In this document: positions 30,501 to 39,739 of the stretch, in pieces
Layout of the letters: every line of letters begins with the position of its first letter
Numbering within the stretch: the first letter of the stretch is position 1
Origin: a virus
Reading direction: 5' to 3' (one strand)
DNA: 64,000 nt
Virus record (IMG/VR): IMGVR_UViG_3300034104_005580
Coordinates: 1 to 64,000 of that record
Notes under the pieces: model-generated
Database searches by the model: none
The model's input: only the letters and a program-made list of their open reading frames with translations
Told to the model about the DNA's origin: nothing
Translations under genes and position numbers: made by a program

Positions 30501-32051
30501 GACGTGCTCGGCTACATCCAGGAGGCCATGGATGCGATCACCGCCGGGGAGGCGGGTGGTGCCTCGGTGGGTGACGTGGCGGCCTCCTTCGTGGAGGAGA
30601 TGGCGGCGAACGCTTCGCTCTTCACGGACTCCCTCGTGGAGGCCCTTCCCGACGTGGTGGCGGCCCTCCTCACCGCCATCCCCGATCTGATCGGGAAGGT
30701 GGCCGAGGCGCTCCCCATCCTGGCGGAGCAGGTGGCCGCCATGGTCCCGGACCTCGTGACCCTCCTGGCCGAGAACATCCCCATCCTGATCCAGGGGATC
30801 GTGGATGCTCTGCCCATCGTAGTGGAAGCCCTGGTCTCCGCCCTCCCCGCCCTCGTGGCGGTGGTGGCCGAGGCGGTGCCGATGATCCTGGACGCGGTGG
30901 TGACGAACCTCCCCATCCTGATCCAGGGGATCGCCTCGGCCATCCCCGACCTCGTCCAGGTGATCGTGGAGAACCTTCCCACGGTGGTCCAGGGCATCGT
31001 GGACAATCTGCCGATGGTGGTGGAGGCCATCGCCGCCGCCATCCCGGACATCGTGACGGCCGTGGCCGAGGCCATCCCCTCCCTGGTCCAGGCCGTGGTG
31101 GATGCTCTGCCGTTGGTCATCCAGGCCGTGGTGGACTCGATCCCCCCCATCGTGGACGCCCTGAAAGAGGCCATCCCGGTCCTCACGAAGGGGCTGATGG
31201 ACGCCCTGCCGAAGCTCGTCATGGGGCTCGTGAGCGGCATCCTGGAGATGATCCCCACCCTGATCGAGCAGCTCCCGGTGGTGATCCAGGGGATCATGGA
31301 CCTCCTGCCGATGCTGATCACGGCCATCCTTGACGCCATCCCCGGGATTATCACCTCGATCATCCAGGCTATTCCCCAGATCGTGATGTCGATCCTGGAG
31401 GCGATCCCGGGCATCATTACGTCTATTATTGGCGGTTTGCCCGATATTATTATCGCCCTCGTGAAGGAGCTGCCTGGGATGGTGACCCAGCTCGTCCTGG
31501 CCCTCACGGCGGCGGTACCGGAGATCATCGTTGCTCTGATCGAGGCGCTCTTTACCGAGCTGATCCCTGCGATCCCACTGATCGTCTATGAGCTGTTCAA
31601 GGCCCTCTGGGAGTCCCTCGTGGACCTCGTGGATGGCTTGATCGAGATGCTCACCGGGTGGTTTGAGGACATCTTCGGCGGCGGTGACAAGAAGGACAAG
31701 TCCTCAAGTTATTCAGGTATCTCCTACGTTCCAGCCACGATGCGGGGGGTTACCCTCCACGCGGGGGAAGCCGTGCTCTCCGCCGACCAGAACGCCCGCC
31801 GGATGTTCGGCGGCTCGGCGGGCGCGAGCCAGTCCAACCCCTCGGCCCCGGTGATCACCTCTGGCCAGGGAGCCACCGGGCCCGCCTCCTCCCTGGAGGC
31901 CCTCTTCGCCGTCGATGGCCGGATCATCGACGGGGTCCTCCTCCGAGCCAACGAGAACGGGCGGGGTAAGGTGACCTCCATGATGAAGCGTCGCGCCGGG
32001 GTTCGCTCCGGGATCAAGTCCTCCGGTCGATTCAAGCTCTGGAGCAAGTAG
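27531..32051 (+). CDS. Tape measure protein
   Basis: 1506 residues from GTG preceded by CAGGAGGGTCACCCC. Residues about 60-330 are the TP901-type core (ATGEEFGALEAKARDLGATTAFSATEAATAMG..., AEAMKYGGAVGAGFGWSLEETTAALAMFRDMGLQGSMAGTALR). Membrane-like segments occur near 430-510 (ELVILLTAMFVAKKVLDF; MYAVVIAIGALVVALGTLIYSY). A long coiled region with many Glu/Lys/Arg (about 750-930) follows. Residues about 1030-1370 are a repeated 11-residue pattern of Pro-Ile/Leu, hydrophobic, Ala/Val and Asn/Asp-rich turns (NLPILIQGI, ALPIVVEAL and so on). Using the usual 1.5 angstrom per residue the tail would be roughly 220 nm. The end contains a short charged and Ser-rich stretch. Confidence 0.92.
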   Translation: MADSNTIGKLFVQLLLDDDEFDTADAEKKIKAFGLQLDGFASAMEGAFATAAKAVAAATAGIVASSAVVGATFQAQMTQVGVIAGATGEEFGALEAKARDLGATTAFSATEAATAMGILAGAGLSVNEVITATGSVLNLAGAGGTTLDVAASSLASTLSQFGLSAGEATRVTDVFAKVTAASQFRVEDLAEAMKYGGAVGAGFGWSLEETTAALAMFRDMGLQGSMAGTALRSSMVGATQASHQNVAVMAKYGLTMAEVNPETHSFAEILATVGKAGMTTSDAMVVFGNEAGAAFASLARGVASGDTKYQEMIATLEDSSGAASEMFGAMQDNVMGSFKELQSGAEEVLLSIFDSMKAPLAQVLDALSSTLAEVIAYFQANAPQITERLQAQADKFGAWLQENRQLIAVTFTEGAQAVVTLIEVLGQLAPILDELVILLTAMFVAKKVLDFAMAIQTAVEGLMALRTAILAADAAIAVSTGGMYAVVIAIGALVVALGTLIYSYTSATAAADRLKSAQERLAATAVKADTERAEALDRYLVKKKEEAQAELEAGAASGSLSAARKKELELILSLTGATAQQMEAAGKLLVVNGELRTVGGIADEGDVEAVAALTQRIDSFQAAAAKAKADAAELESVIATIGEQSDGMRSITLTSGTRVVASDLETLGVKVQAFKEQATEYAQAAESLKADYGKATVSILEDAARAQDAMGKGASELARSFGATGEAAEKAARQAEEAWVRAFQSATAAGAGALEAAREGYEDSLADQEEKLRLSHQRELRDLSRSEAKALAEVEDNEVARLIVTEQFSQARALVEKRQAVEVRHFQWDQTKKELDEKKAALEKKQEAERKAEEERRAIRARSLAALTSMERGAMKESERIDAERTDFFSENTDLTLEEKEKAEGLFADRKKAALNEERAATIAAVKKTAEDVAAVLSTVAGVVMDVGKALLQFGGYIVQGLTGIVDVAGEVVTAITSIFDTLTGGTVSLDVLGYIQEAMDAITAGEAGGASVGDVAASFVEEMAANASLFTDSLVEALPDVVAALLTAIPDLIGKVAEALPILAEQVAAMVPDLVTLLAENIPILIQGIVDALPIVVEALVSALPALVAVVAEAVPMILDAVVTNLPILIQGIASAIPDLVQVIVENLPTVVQGIVDNLPMVVEAIAAAIPDIVTAVAEAIPSLVQAVVDALPLVIQAVVDSIPPIVDALKEAIPVLTKGLMDALPKLVMGLVSGILEMIPTLIEQLPVVIQGIMDLLPMLITAILDAIPGIITSIIQAIPQIVMSILEAIPGIITSIIGGLPDIIIALVKELPGMVTQLVLALTAAVPEIIVALIEALFTELIPAIPLIVYELFKALWESLVDLVDGLIEMLTGWFEDIFGGGDKKDKSSSYSGISYVPATMRGVTLHAGEAVLSADQNARRMFGGSAGASQSNPSAPVITSGQGATGPASSLEALFAVDGRIIDGVLLRANENGRGKVTSMMKRRAGVRSGIKSSGRFKLWSK

Positions 32052-35000
32052 ATGCCCTCCCCCTACTCCCTCGATCAGCTCCCCCTGGAGGTCTCCTCGG
32101 TCTTCCGGGTGACGACCTACCAACTGAAGACCGGCGCGTTCACTGGGGTCACCCTGGACTTCGTGCTTGATCACGCCCTGCAAGCCAACTACTTCGTGAT
32201 GTTCCACCCCTCGGCGGATACCACCGGAGCCGTGGCCCCCTCCCAGTATGGGGTGAGGGTCCTCCGGGACCCCTTCGGGGGCTTCGGGCAGGCCGCCACC
32301 GGGCAGGCTTCCACGATCCGGCTCTCGCGTGGAGGAAACGCGGTAAACTGGGTCGGCTCCTTTACCGTGGTCGAGTGCCTCCAGCCCGGCTCCACGAGCG
32401 GCTTCAAGCTGGCCGGGACGATGAACCTCGCCCTGGGGTCCTTCGCGGGCCCTGGCACCCAGCAGATCGACTTCGGGACGGCCATCGGCTCCATCCTCCA
32501 GGTGACCCCCATCGGGGGGCTCTGGGGCGGTGGGATCGATACCACCGCTGCCGCCACCGACCGCCACCCCACGGTCCTCACTCGGCTCACCTGGAGCGGA
32601 ACCACGCTCCGGGTCCGTCGGTGGGGAGGGGCCCCGAACCTTCTGGAGGCGGCGAACCTCTCGGTCTTCCTCGTGCAGTGGGGGAGCGACTGGACCATCC
32701 AGAGGGCGGACATCGTGACCGGAGCCCCGGTGGGTGGGCCCGATCTGGACAGCGCGGGGGAGTTCACCACGGCGGCGATCACGCCCGTCCTCCGGGCTCG
32801 GTCCTGGCTCTTCACCTCCGGAGGGATCAGCCCTGGGACGAGCCCAGGAGCCCAGTTCGTGATGACCACCCTGGGGACGGGGGTGAGCACCTCGGCCACG
32901 GAGTCCACCGTGGCAGCGGGGGCGTGGACTGGAACCAACTTTGAGGTGACGGCCTTCGTGCTCACCCACGCCAAGCTCTCCAGCCAATGGAGCCGCATCG
33001 CCTCCGACAACACCATGGCCGCCCAGCTCGTGGTGGGGAGGACCCCCCGGGTGACCGAGGGCTATCGGAGTGGGACCACCGTGCAGATGGCGAGTGGAGC
33101 CCGGGCGGTGGTGGTCACGAGCGCCACCGAGGACCCTGGGGCTGGCCAGTATGCCGAGTCCCTGCTCTGGCCCGCGATCACCAGCTCGCTCCAGCTCGTG
33201 GTGAGCCGCCGGGATGACAACGCAGCCACCGATGTCACGGCTTGGGTCCAGGAGGTGGACTTCGGCTTCATCCAGCTCTCCTCCTCGCCCTCCTCCACTC
33301 CGGGCCCCCAGCAGTACCTGATCGTCCCGGACCTGGAGCTGACCGCCGAGGCGATCAGCTCGATCACCTCCGAGGGGGGGGTGCGGGTGGGACCCGTGAT
33401 CCCCGCCACGGGGAACGCCGGGCGGCTCTTCGCCTTCCACGCTGGAGACCCCACCTCGGCTCCGGTGCTCACCTATCGGCTCGCGGGCCACGGGGACCTG
33501 GGAGAGGCCGGATGGGTCTGGCAGGTGGAGGGGGCGACCTACTGGTACGGCTGGAACGCCTATGACTTCCTCTGGGGCTCCCACTCCTGGAACGACCAGA
33601 CCGCCGCCCGCTACAACGTGTGCGGGGTCTACTCCTCGGTCTTCGGGCGATTGCTCGTCGGCTACTCGCCAGCGGCCACCTCCTCGGTCTTCGTGCGCTC
33701 CCACTCGGAGGAGGACGACGATCCCTACTCGTCCATCGCCCTCGGCACTCCGAACCGGACCACCACCTACACGACGGCCGTGACCGACGATAACGCCCTG
33801 GTCAGGATGATCGAGCTGGATGACGGCTCACTCCTGATGCTCTCCCTGGTCACCTCCGGCGGAGACTGGGACTGGGATGTCTGGGGCTCCCAGGACGGGG
33901 GTACCTCCTGGACCCTCGTGGCGAGCCGTCTCGTGGCTACGGCGAACGCTGGGACGGGGCTCACCACCCGCCCGGTCTCGGTGGCCTTCGCCTCCTCCGG
34001 GGACTGGGTGCGGATCGCGTGGGTGGACACCGCCGTCACGGTCTTCACCCTGGTCTCCAGCTCGCGGGCGCTCTCCTGGAGCTACCTGGGGAGCGGCACC
34101 ACCCCGATCACCACCGGGACGAATGGGGAGGTCTCCGACCTCTACGCCCTGGCCATGGCCGGGAGGAACGATGGAGCTGGCACCTTCATCCTCTGGATCA
34201 GGGATGCCGCCAACAACTACGAGGTGGACGCCTACACGGTGACCCGGGATGAAGAGTGGGTCCAGGACCTGGACCTGGACTTCTCCATGGGCGTCGATCA
34301 CGAGGTGAAGCACCTCGCGGCCTGCACCTCCCCGGAGGGCTTCTTCCTCTACGCCGTGGTGGATAATGTCACCGCCACCTTGCTCACTTTCCACGGGCGG
34401 GTCTACGACCTGGACGATCCCCAGGGCATCCAGCGCACCCTCTCCACCTCTTCGATCCCCTTCTACGGAATGGAGAAGAGGCCCCAGCACCTCCAGCTCG
34501 TGAATACCGGGCGGGAGCTGGTCATGGTGGGGAGCTTCCTCGACTGGGCCGGAGCCGTGGCCTCCACCGGGGTCCTCGTGGGGCGGCTCGCCGGGTGGTC
34601 CCAGGTGCCCGTCCAGGGGCAGAACACGGACGGGTGGGTGGCGACCAACCACTGGCTCTGCCTGGGGGGCCAGCCCAACTCCTCCACCTACTCCTTCATG
34701 CCCCTCCGCTCCTCCGGTGGCCCGACCATCGGATGCACGGACCTCCGGCTCCAGGTGACCACCACCTCCGGCTATGGCTATTGGGAGTGGACCCCGGGCT
34801 CCCTCCCCTGGCGGAGCTACGGCATGGCCTTCGGGGCCATGGTGCGGGTGCCGAGCAGCGCCACCCCCACGGCGGATCGGAACGTGGGGGTGCGGGTCAC
34901 CACCGCCCCGAGTGGCCCCACCGGGGTCAACTTCATGGTGAACGCTACGACCACGATGATCAGCCTCTGGGACAATACGGGCGGGTCGACCATGGTGGGC

Positions 35001-36428
35001 TTCGTCTCCACCCCGGCGATCACGCAGTACCTCCACGAGTTCCGGGTGGGGCTCGATCCAAGCTACAAGGTCTTCATGGCCGTCCGCCCGTTTGAGGCGG
35101 TGAAGGGGTGGAAGACCCGGGAGGAGGGATGGACCCGGATCAGCGGGACCCTCGGCGGCTCGGCTGGGACGACCATGGACCTGATCCAGTGGGGGAACCT
35201 CGACTACTCCGGAGCCGGGACCAATACCTCCGAGTGGAGGGAGGCGTGGGCCGCCGGTGGCTCCACCACCGAGCCGGGGCACGTCCTCCAGAAGACCGGG
35301 CTGACCTGGAGCGACTACCAGGGCCGCCGCACCACCACCCGCTCCCAGCGGGTCTATGCGGGGATCGATGTCTTCTGGGGTGGGGGTGGCGGCGGTCGCC
35401 GGGACACCTTCACCGGCGAGGTGGCTCTGGCCAACCCGGCAGAATCCATCTTCGTTGACTCGCCCCGATTCTACTGGGAGGCGGCGGGCTCCACCTCCCA
35501 GGCCCTGATCATGGACTTCGGTGCGGGGGGCTCCACGAGGCGCTCCCTCCACGAGGCGGCGGCGCTCTTCGGGAGCCGGTGCCGCACGGCGACCATCGAA
35601 TACCACTGGCAGAACGAGTGGTCTTCTCCGCTCTTCACCTACGCGGCGGACGCTACCTTGGTCTCGGCCATGGCCATCCGGGCGGTGGATGGCCATGCCG
35701 TGCTCGTGAAGTTCGACTCCACCTCTCTCGTGCCTCCGGCGGCCTCCTGGGAGGGGGCCTACTTCCGGGTGACGGCTGGAACCACCACCGCCCCGGTCGG
35801 GAAGACCTGGAAGGTGAGGAAGCACGGGCCCGCCCGGGATGCGGACTCGATCTGGCTCTACCTGGAGTCCACGGTGAACACCCTGGACCTCCAGACCTAC
35901 GGAGCCATGGCGGGCGATACGGCTTGCGTCTTCTCCAACCGGATGGCCGTCCGGTACGGTGAGCCGGTGCGGACCCGGTGGATGCGGGTGGTCCTCCCCT
36001 CCGAGGACGTGGAGGGCGGGAAGCACGCCCTGGGGGCTCTCGTGGCCGGGCCGGTCCACGACTTCGATCCTCCCCTGGACTGGAGCTGGAAGGACAACCA
36101 GCAGCCGAACACCACCCGCTTCACGTCGAAGAGTGGCGTGACGTGGGCTTACTCGGAGGGCCCGGCTCAACGGGTCTGGCAGGGGCGGCTCGTGGGCGAC
36201 GTGAGCCAGCGGAGCCGCGAGGCCCTTCGCGGGATGCTTCGCCTCTTCTCCTCCTTCGACGTGCGGCCGGTGGCCCTCGTGGTGGACCACGCGAACCTGC
36301 CGAGCCAACTCCTCTACGGATACGTCTCCACCGGCGGGCAGCTCGACAACGAGGGATGGTTCACGGATACCACCGGGAAGTGGCAGGGGGCGGGTGACTC
36401 GCCCTTCCAGCTCGTGGAGGTGACCTAA
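32052..36428 (+). CDS. Large tail-tip / distal tail protein, 1458 aa
   Basis: ATG abuts the tape measure stop. Almost entirely beta-rich with many Trp, Thr, Gly and Ser. A BNR/Asp-box SQDGGTSW (about residue 614) sits in a propeller-like section (about 560-860), suggesting a carbohydrate-recognising beta-propeller. Later segments (about 880-1150) look like a concanavalin-like lectin fold, and the end (about 1330-1458) returns to a structural domain with RSREALRGMLRLFSSFDVRPVALV. It probably combines distal tail structure with receptor recognition. It is too long for a simple Dit; overlap of one base with the next gene indicates coupling. Confidence 0.7.
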   Translation: MPSPYSLDQLPLEVSSVFRVTTYQLKTGAFTGVTLDFVLDHALQANYFVMFHPSADTTGAVAPSQYGVRVLRDPFGGFGQAATGQASTIRLSRGGNAVNWVGSFTVVECLQPGSTSGFKLAGTMNLALGSFAGPGTQQIDFGTAIGSILQVTPIGGLWGGGIDTTAAATDRHPTVLTRLTWSGTTLRVRRWGGAPNLLEAANLSVFLVQWGSDWTIQRADIVTGAPVGGPDLDSAGEFTTAAITPVLRARSWLFTSGGISPGTSPGAQFVMTTLGTGVSTSATESTVAAGAWTGTNFEVTAFVLTHAKLSSQWSRIASDNTMAAQLVVGRTPRVTEGYRSGTTVQMASGARAVVVTSATEDPGAGQYAESLLWPAITSSLQLVVSRRDDNAATDVTAWVQEVDFGFIQLSSSPSSTPGPQQYLIVPDLELTAEAISSITSEGGVRVGPVIPATGNAGRLFAFHAGDPTSAPVLTYRLAGHGDLGEAGWVWQVEGATYWYGWNAYDFLWGSHSWNDQTAARYNVCGVYSSVFGRLLVGYSPAATSSVFVRSHSEEDDDPYSSIALGTPNRTTTYTTAVTDDNALVRMIELDDGSLLMLSLVTSGGDWDWDVWGSQDGGTSWTLVASRLVATANAGTGLTTRPVSVAFASSGDWVRIAWVDTAVTVFTLVSSSRALSWSYLGSGTTPITTGTNGEVSDLYALAMAGRNDGAGTFILWIRDAANNYEVDAYTVTRDEEWVQDLDLDFSMGVDHEVKHLAACTSPEGFFLYAVVDNVTATLLTFHGRVYDLDDPQGIQRTLSTSSIPFYGMEKRPQHLQLVNTGRELVMVGSFLDWAGAVASTGVLVGRLAGWSQVPVQGQNTDGWVATNHWLCLGGQPNSSTYSFMPLRSSGGPTIGCTDLRLQVTTTSGYGYWEWTPGSLPWRSYGMAFGAMVRVPSSATPTADRNVGVRVTTAPSGPTGVNFMVNATTTMISLWDNTGGSTMVGFVSTPAITQYLHEFRVGLDPSYKVFMAVRPFEAVKGWKTREEGWTRISGTLGGSAGTTMDLIQWGNLDYSGAGTNTSEWREAWAAGGSTTEPGHVLQKTGLTWSDYQGRRTTTRSQRVYAGIDVFWGGGGGGRRDTFTGEVALANPAESIFVDSPRFYWEAAGSTSQALIMDFGAGGSTRRSLHEAAALFGSRCRTATIEYHWQNEWSSPLFTYAADATLVSAMAIRAVDGHAVLVKFDSTSLVPPAASWEGAYFRVTAGTTTAPVGKTWKVRKHGPARDADSIWLYLESTVNTLDLQTYGAMAGDTACVFSNRMAVRYGEPVRTRWMRVVLPSEDVEGGKHALGALVAGPVHDFDPPLDWSWKDNQQPNTTRFTSKSGVTWAYSEGPAQRVWQGRLVGDVSQRSREALRGMLRLFSSFDVRPVALVVDHANLPSQLLYGYVSTGGQLDNEGWFTDTTGKWQGAGDSPFQLVEVT

Positions 36429-38092
36429 TGCCCGATCTTTCCACGGAAGCCGACTTCTCTCGTCTTCGGGTGCTCGACCTCTTCCGGGTCTCCGACCGAG
36501 CCGGGGCGGGGTGGCTCTCGCCCGCGTGGTGGGACGCCGTGCGGGACGACCCCACCCTGGCGAAGGCTCGGATCACGGTGGACCTCGTCTTCGGTCAGGA
36601 CACCGTGGTCCGGATGTCCACCACCCCCTTCAAGGTCACCTCCGCCACCACCGGGCGGGACGTGACCTACCTCCCATGCCTCCAGGAGGAGCCGGAGGTC
36701 TCGTGGAGCTACACGGTGGGGAGTGGGGCCGCCGATGTCCAGAGCGCCACCGTGGAGGTGGCCATCCAGCTCGTGCAGCCTGCGAGGATCGTGGGGGCTC
36801 GCCGGATGCTCGCGGGCTACGGGGAAGTCTGCCTCCAGATCCCGGGTGGGGACTACGACCAGAGGATCGTCCTCCTTCGTGGGGAGATGACCGGGGGGGT
36901 CGCCTTCGGCACCGACGACGAGACCCTGGAGGTGGAGCTATCGGACCCGAAGATCACCGCCGATCTGATCGTGCCTCCGTGGGTGGCCGGGACCGACCGC
37001 CACGCCGACCTCCCGGAGGACTGGAGTGGGGAGAGGTACCCCCTGATCTTCAACGGGGGCACTTCCGTCGAGTGCATCCGGATCACCACCGCCACCGGGT
37101 GGCCCTCTGGAAGCTCCCCGAGCTTCCTGGTCGGGTACGGCCACGGGCTCACGGTGGGCACCGTCTACGTGAACGGGGTGGAGAAGCTTTCCGGCTCGGC
37201 GGACTACCCGTGGACCGAGGTGGAGGCCGTGGACCTCCTGGGGACCCCCTATACGGAGCTGGCCTTCACCGCCGTCGCCACGGCCTGGGAGGAGAATGAC
37301 TCGGTGAACGCCACGGTGACCACCACCGAGTCCCTCCACCTCGTCCAGATCATCCAGCGGCTCGTGGAGCAGTTCTCGGTGATCGGCTCGCGTGGCTCAC
37401 ACGCCGCGCTCTTCGGGCGGGCTCGTGGGCTCCTCCCGGACCTCCGCCCTCTCGTGGTGATCAACGCCTCCAACGCCGCCGACGAAGGGGGCATCCTGAC
37501 CTTCGTGGAAGGCACCCTCCTGGCCAGCTACCCCATGGTCTCCATGGTCTGGCAGAACGGGAAGTATGGCCCCATCGTCACCGACTGGAGGGCGATCCCC
37601 ACCGCCGACCTCACGGCGGAGGAGTACCCCCTGATCAATCGGGTCTCCGCGATCCAGGAAAGTGCCAAGGAAGACCTCTTCAACTACTTCACCGTCCGGT
37701 ATGCCTACGACCCCCTGACCGAGACCTACAACGGGGTGGTGACCCGAGACCCGGGGAACGATACCACCTGCCGCCTCTCCAGGGACTCGGTGGGAGCCCG
37801 GGCCTACGCGACCCTGGAGAGCCCCCTGATCCAGACGGCCGCCGAAGCCAACTACGTGATCGATTGGCTCGTGGCTCACTTCGCCGTCCCCTCCTACTAT
37901 GTGGAGTGGGAGGCTCATCCCTGGGTCTTCCTCTTCCTCACCCGGGGACAAACCCTCTGGTTCACGGACTCGGAGTTCACCTGGACCGCCGAGCGGGCCA
38001 CGGTGGAGACCGTGGAGTATCAGCACGGAAAGGCCGTCCTGGGGCTCCGGGTCTGGCCTGGACGAAAGCGGCTCGCCACGCTTCGGGCCTAA
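36428..38092 (+). CDS. Tail-tip hub / baseplate protein, 554 aa
   Basis: ATG overlaps the previous TAA by one base (TAATG). Residues 40-130 and 150-230 are beta domains (VSWSYTVGSGAADVQSATVEVAIQL; GGDYDQRIVLLRGEM); 290-420 is helical, and the end contains SYYVEWEAHPWVFLFLTRGQTLWFTDSEF, TVETVEYQHGKAVLGLRVWP, the strand pattern of Tal/gp27-like hub proteins. No peptidase motif is seen. Being the last large tail gene before the lysis-like genes supports a hub role. Confidence 0.62.
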   Translation: MPDLSTEADFSRLRVLDLFRVSDRAGAGWLSPAWWDAVRDDPTLAKARITVDLVFGQDTVVRMSTTPFKVTSATTGRDVTYLPCLQEEPEVSWSYTVGSGAADVQSATVEVAIQLVQPARIVGARRMLAGYGEVCLQIPGGDYDQRIVLLRGEMTGGVAFGTDDETLEVELSDPKITADLIVPPWVAGTDRHADLPEDWSGERYPLIFNGGTSVECIRITTATGWPSGSSPSFLVGYGHGLTVGTVYVNGVEKLSGSADYPWTEVEAVDLLGTPYTELAFTAVATAWEENDSVNATVTTTESLHLVQIIQRLVEQFSVIGSRGSHAALFGRARGLLPDLRPLVVINASNAADEGGILTFVEGTLLASYPMVSMVWQNGKYGPIVTDWRAIPTADLTAEEYPLINRVSAIQESAKEDLFNYFTVRYAYDPLTETYNGVVTRDPGNDTTCRLSRDSVGARAYATLESPLIQTAAEANYVIDWLVAHFAVPSYYVEWEAHPWVFLFLTRGQTLWFTDSEFTWTAERATVETVEYQHGKAVLGLRVWPGRKRLATLRA

Positions 38093-38172
38093 CCCCCTGA
38101 CGGGTTCCCACTCCGAACGGGCGGCTTGCCCTGGCTCGTGGTGGTAGAACGGGGGTGGAGCCGCCGTCACCC

Positions 38173-38709
38173 ATGCTGATCCCTCTTCGTTCTGGGGTAG
38201 ACCCCGCCGCCGCTCGTGAAGCCGTCGCCACCTTCCTCTCCGAGTGGACGGAGAGCCACTGGGACACGTACCTCTCCACCGCCGGGGCCATGGTCCAGGG
38301 GAAGATCACCCTGGACGAGGCCCAGCAGAAGATGCTGGAGGACCTGGAGGACTCGCAGGACGAGTTCGCCCAGAAGCTCCCGGAGATCCTGGACCGGCTC
38401 TGGGACTTCTCCCAGGCCCCCGGTGGCCCCATCGGCTCCGCCCTGGAAGCCCTGGATGGGCCCTTCTGGGAGAGCTTTCTGGGGCTCGCCCGGGACGGGG
38501 CGAAGTGGCTCGTGGAGACCTTCACGGTGGACGACCTCGACCGGAAGAAGGTGGCCGACCGGCTCACCGCCCGAGCCGTCCTCCTGGAGCTTCGCGCGGC
38601 CGAGATTGCGGACGGTGGTGGGAGCATCCCCCGGGTGGCTCACCTCCGCCGGGTGGCCGCCCGGAAGCGGGATCGGGCCGCCACCGTGCTCGCCAAGATC
38701 GGAGGGTGA
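38173..38709 (+). CDS. Unknown acidic helical protein, 178 aa
   Basis: ATG 38173 is chosen because GGTGGAG stands about 12 bases before it; the GTG at 38155 in the same frame would add six residues. All helical and acidic: TFLSEWTESHWDTYLSTAGAMVQGKITLDEAQQKMLEDLEDSQDEF, a Trp-rich middle, then basic helices (AHLRRVAARKRDRAATVLAKIGG). No catalytic motif of an endolysin is seen. It begins a small cluster of lysis-like genes. Confidence 0.6.
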   Translation: MLIPLRSGVDPAAAREAVATFLSEWTESHWDTYLSTAGAMVQGKITLDEAQQKMLEDLEDSQDEFAQKLPEILDRLWDFSQAPGGPIGSALEALDGPFWESFLGLARDGAKWLVETFTVDDLDRKKVADRLTARAVLLELRAAEIADGGGSIPRVAHLRRVAARKRDRAATVLAKIGG

Positions 38710-38714
38710 AGAGC

Positions 38715-39128
38715 GTGACCCCCGAGCAGATTCACGAAGACTTCCGAGCCCTCCGCGCCTACATGGAACGGGGGGCCGAGAACCACTCCGCCCAGGTGAC
38801 CAAGCTCAACGAGCGGATCACGGACCTCCAGGTCCAGGTGGGCGGGCTCCAGGCCAGCCGCGACTTCACGGCCCTCGCCCTCCAGGCGATGATCCGTCAG
38901 GGCGTGACCGATGCCCTGGCCGACCACGAGCGGCGGGTGACCTCCTGCACCGACTCCCTGGAGAAGCGGCTGGAGACCCTGGAGGCCGAGCGCCTTCGGA
39001 TGGAGGGGATGACCCGGGCCGCGAAGTTCGGGATGACCGTGGCCCAGCTTCCGGGCTTCGGGGCCGCCCTCTACCTCCTGGGGCAGGTGATCGGCCTCTG
39101 GGGGCACCACCCTCCCGCCACCCCGTAG
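38715..39128 (+). CDS. Coiled-coil protein with C-terminal membrane helix (XhlA-like)
   Basis: 137 residues from GTG 38715, with GGAGG nine bases upstream; GTG 38706, overlapping the previous stop, is the alternative. Residues 1-95 are a long coiled coil (VTKLNERITDLQVQVGGLQ, RRVTSCTDSLEKRLETLEAERLRME). One membrane helix follows (VAQLPGFGAALYLLGQVIGLWG, about 110-131). The layout is that of XhlA-type phage proteins that work with holins, though longer. The next gene is a plausible holin. Confidence 0.58.
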   Translation: MTPEQIHEDFRALRAYMERGAENHSAQVTKLNERITDLQVQVGGLQASRDFTALALQAMIRQGVTDALADHERRVTSCTDSLEKRLETLEAERLRMEGMTRAAKFGMTVAQLPGFGAALYLLGQVIGLWGHHPPATP

Positions 39129-39154
39129 AAAGACCGAAAGCCAGCGGAGCCACT

Positions 39155-39508
39155 ATGGACTCTCTCTTCCTCGCCGCCACCTCCATCCCCTTCGACGGGT
39201 CGGACCCCCTCGTGGTGCTCCTCGCGTGGGCGCTCACGGTAGCCGCCCGCAAGGTGGCCCCGAAGGCGTGGGGCCCGTGGATGCGGAAGATCACTCCCAT
39301 CCTGGCCGTGCTCCTGGCCGTCTTCCTCCGCACGGCGATCACCGCCGGGCAGGGGGAGCCCCTCACCGCCCAGGTGCTCCTCCGGGCGCTCGCGGCCGGG
39401 GCTACGGCGGTCTGGGGGCACTCCCAGGTGCGGGAGTTCGCCAAGGCCCAGTTTGAGGCCAAGGCCGAGGAGCCCCCCTCCGGGGAGCCCCCCGCTCCGA
39501 AGCCCTAA
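39155..39508 (+). CDS. Putative holin, 117 aa
   Basis: ATG 39155. Two or three hydrophobic segments (PLVVLLAWALTVAARKV, about 19-35; ITPILAVLLAVFLRTAI, about 45-61; VLLRALAAGATAVWGH, about 72-88) with short basic loops and a charged, Pro-rich C-terminus (AEEPPSGEPPAPKP), as in class II phage holins. Its stop overlaps the stop of the - strand gene by a few bases, so this is a tail-to-tail boundary. No endolysin is recognised beside it. Confidence 0.55.
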   Translation: MDSLFLAATSIPFDGSDPLVVLLAWALTVAARKVAPKAWGPWMRKITPILAVLLAVFLRTAITAGQGEPLTAQVLLRALAAGATAVWGHSQVREFAKAQFEAKAEEPPSGEPPAPKP

Positions 39509-39693
39509 AGGGCCGGGTACGCCGTCCCGGGCGTCCCCTTGCAGAGGGTGGCCCAGGTATCCCCAGCCGTCGCCCAGGTGACCGTGCCGCCCGAGGCGGC
39601 GATCACTTCGCGGGCGAACGCGATGGGGTAGGTGCTCTGCCCGTGGGTGGTGATCTCGGAGAGGGCGGCGGAGATGGAGAGGGGGGTGGTCAT
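39505..39693 (-). CDS. Only minus-strand gene: small unknown protein, 62 aa
   Basis: On the - strand, ATG at 39693 is preceded by CGAGCAAGGAGCCTCCC, identical to the leader of the MoxR-like gene at 44119, and a matching promoter lies upstream. Protein: MTTPLSISAALSEITTHGQ..., then FAREVIAASGGTVTWATAGDTWATLCKG. Not membranous; no family recognised. Transcription runs against the whole late region and ends at the stop of the holin-like gene. Position at the divergent switch suggests a regulator or very early protein, but no helix-turn-helix is obvious. Confidence 0.7.
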   Translation of the reverse strand: MTTPLSISAALSEITTHGQSTYPIAFAREVIAASGGTVTWATAGDTWATLCKGTPGTAYPAL

Positions 39694-39739
39694 GGGAGGC
39701 TCCTTGCTCGGCGGGGTGGTTTCTCTCCCGCACCCCCTT

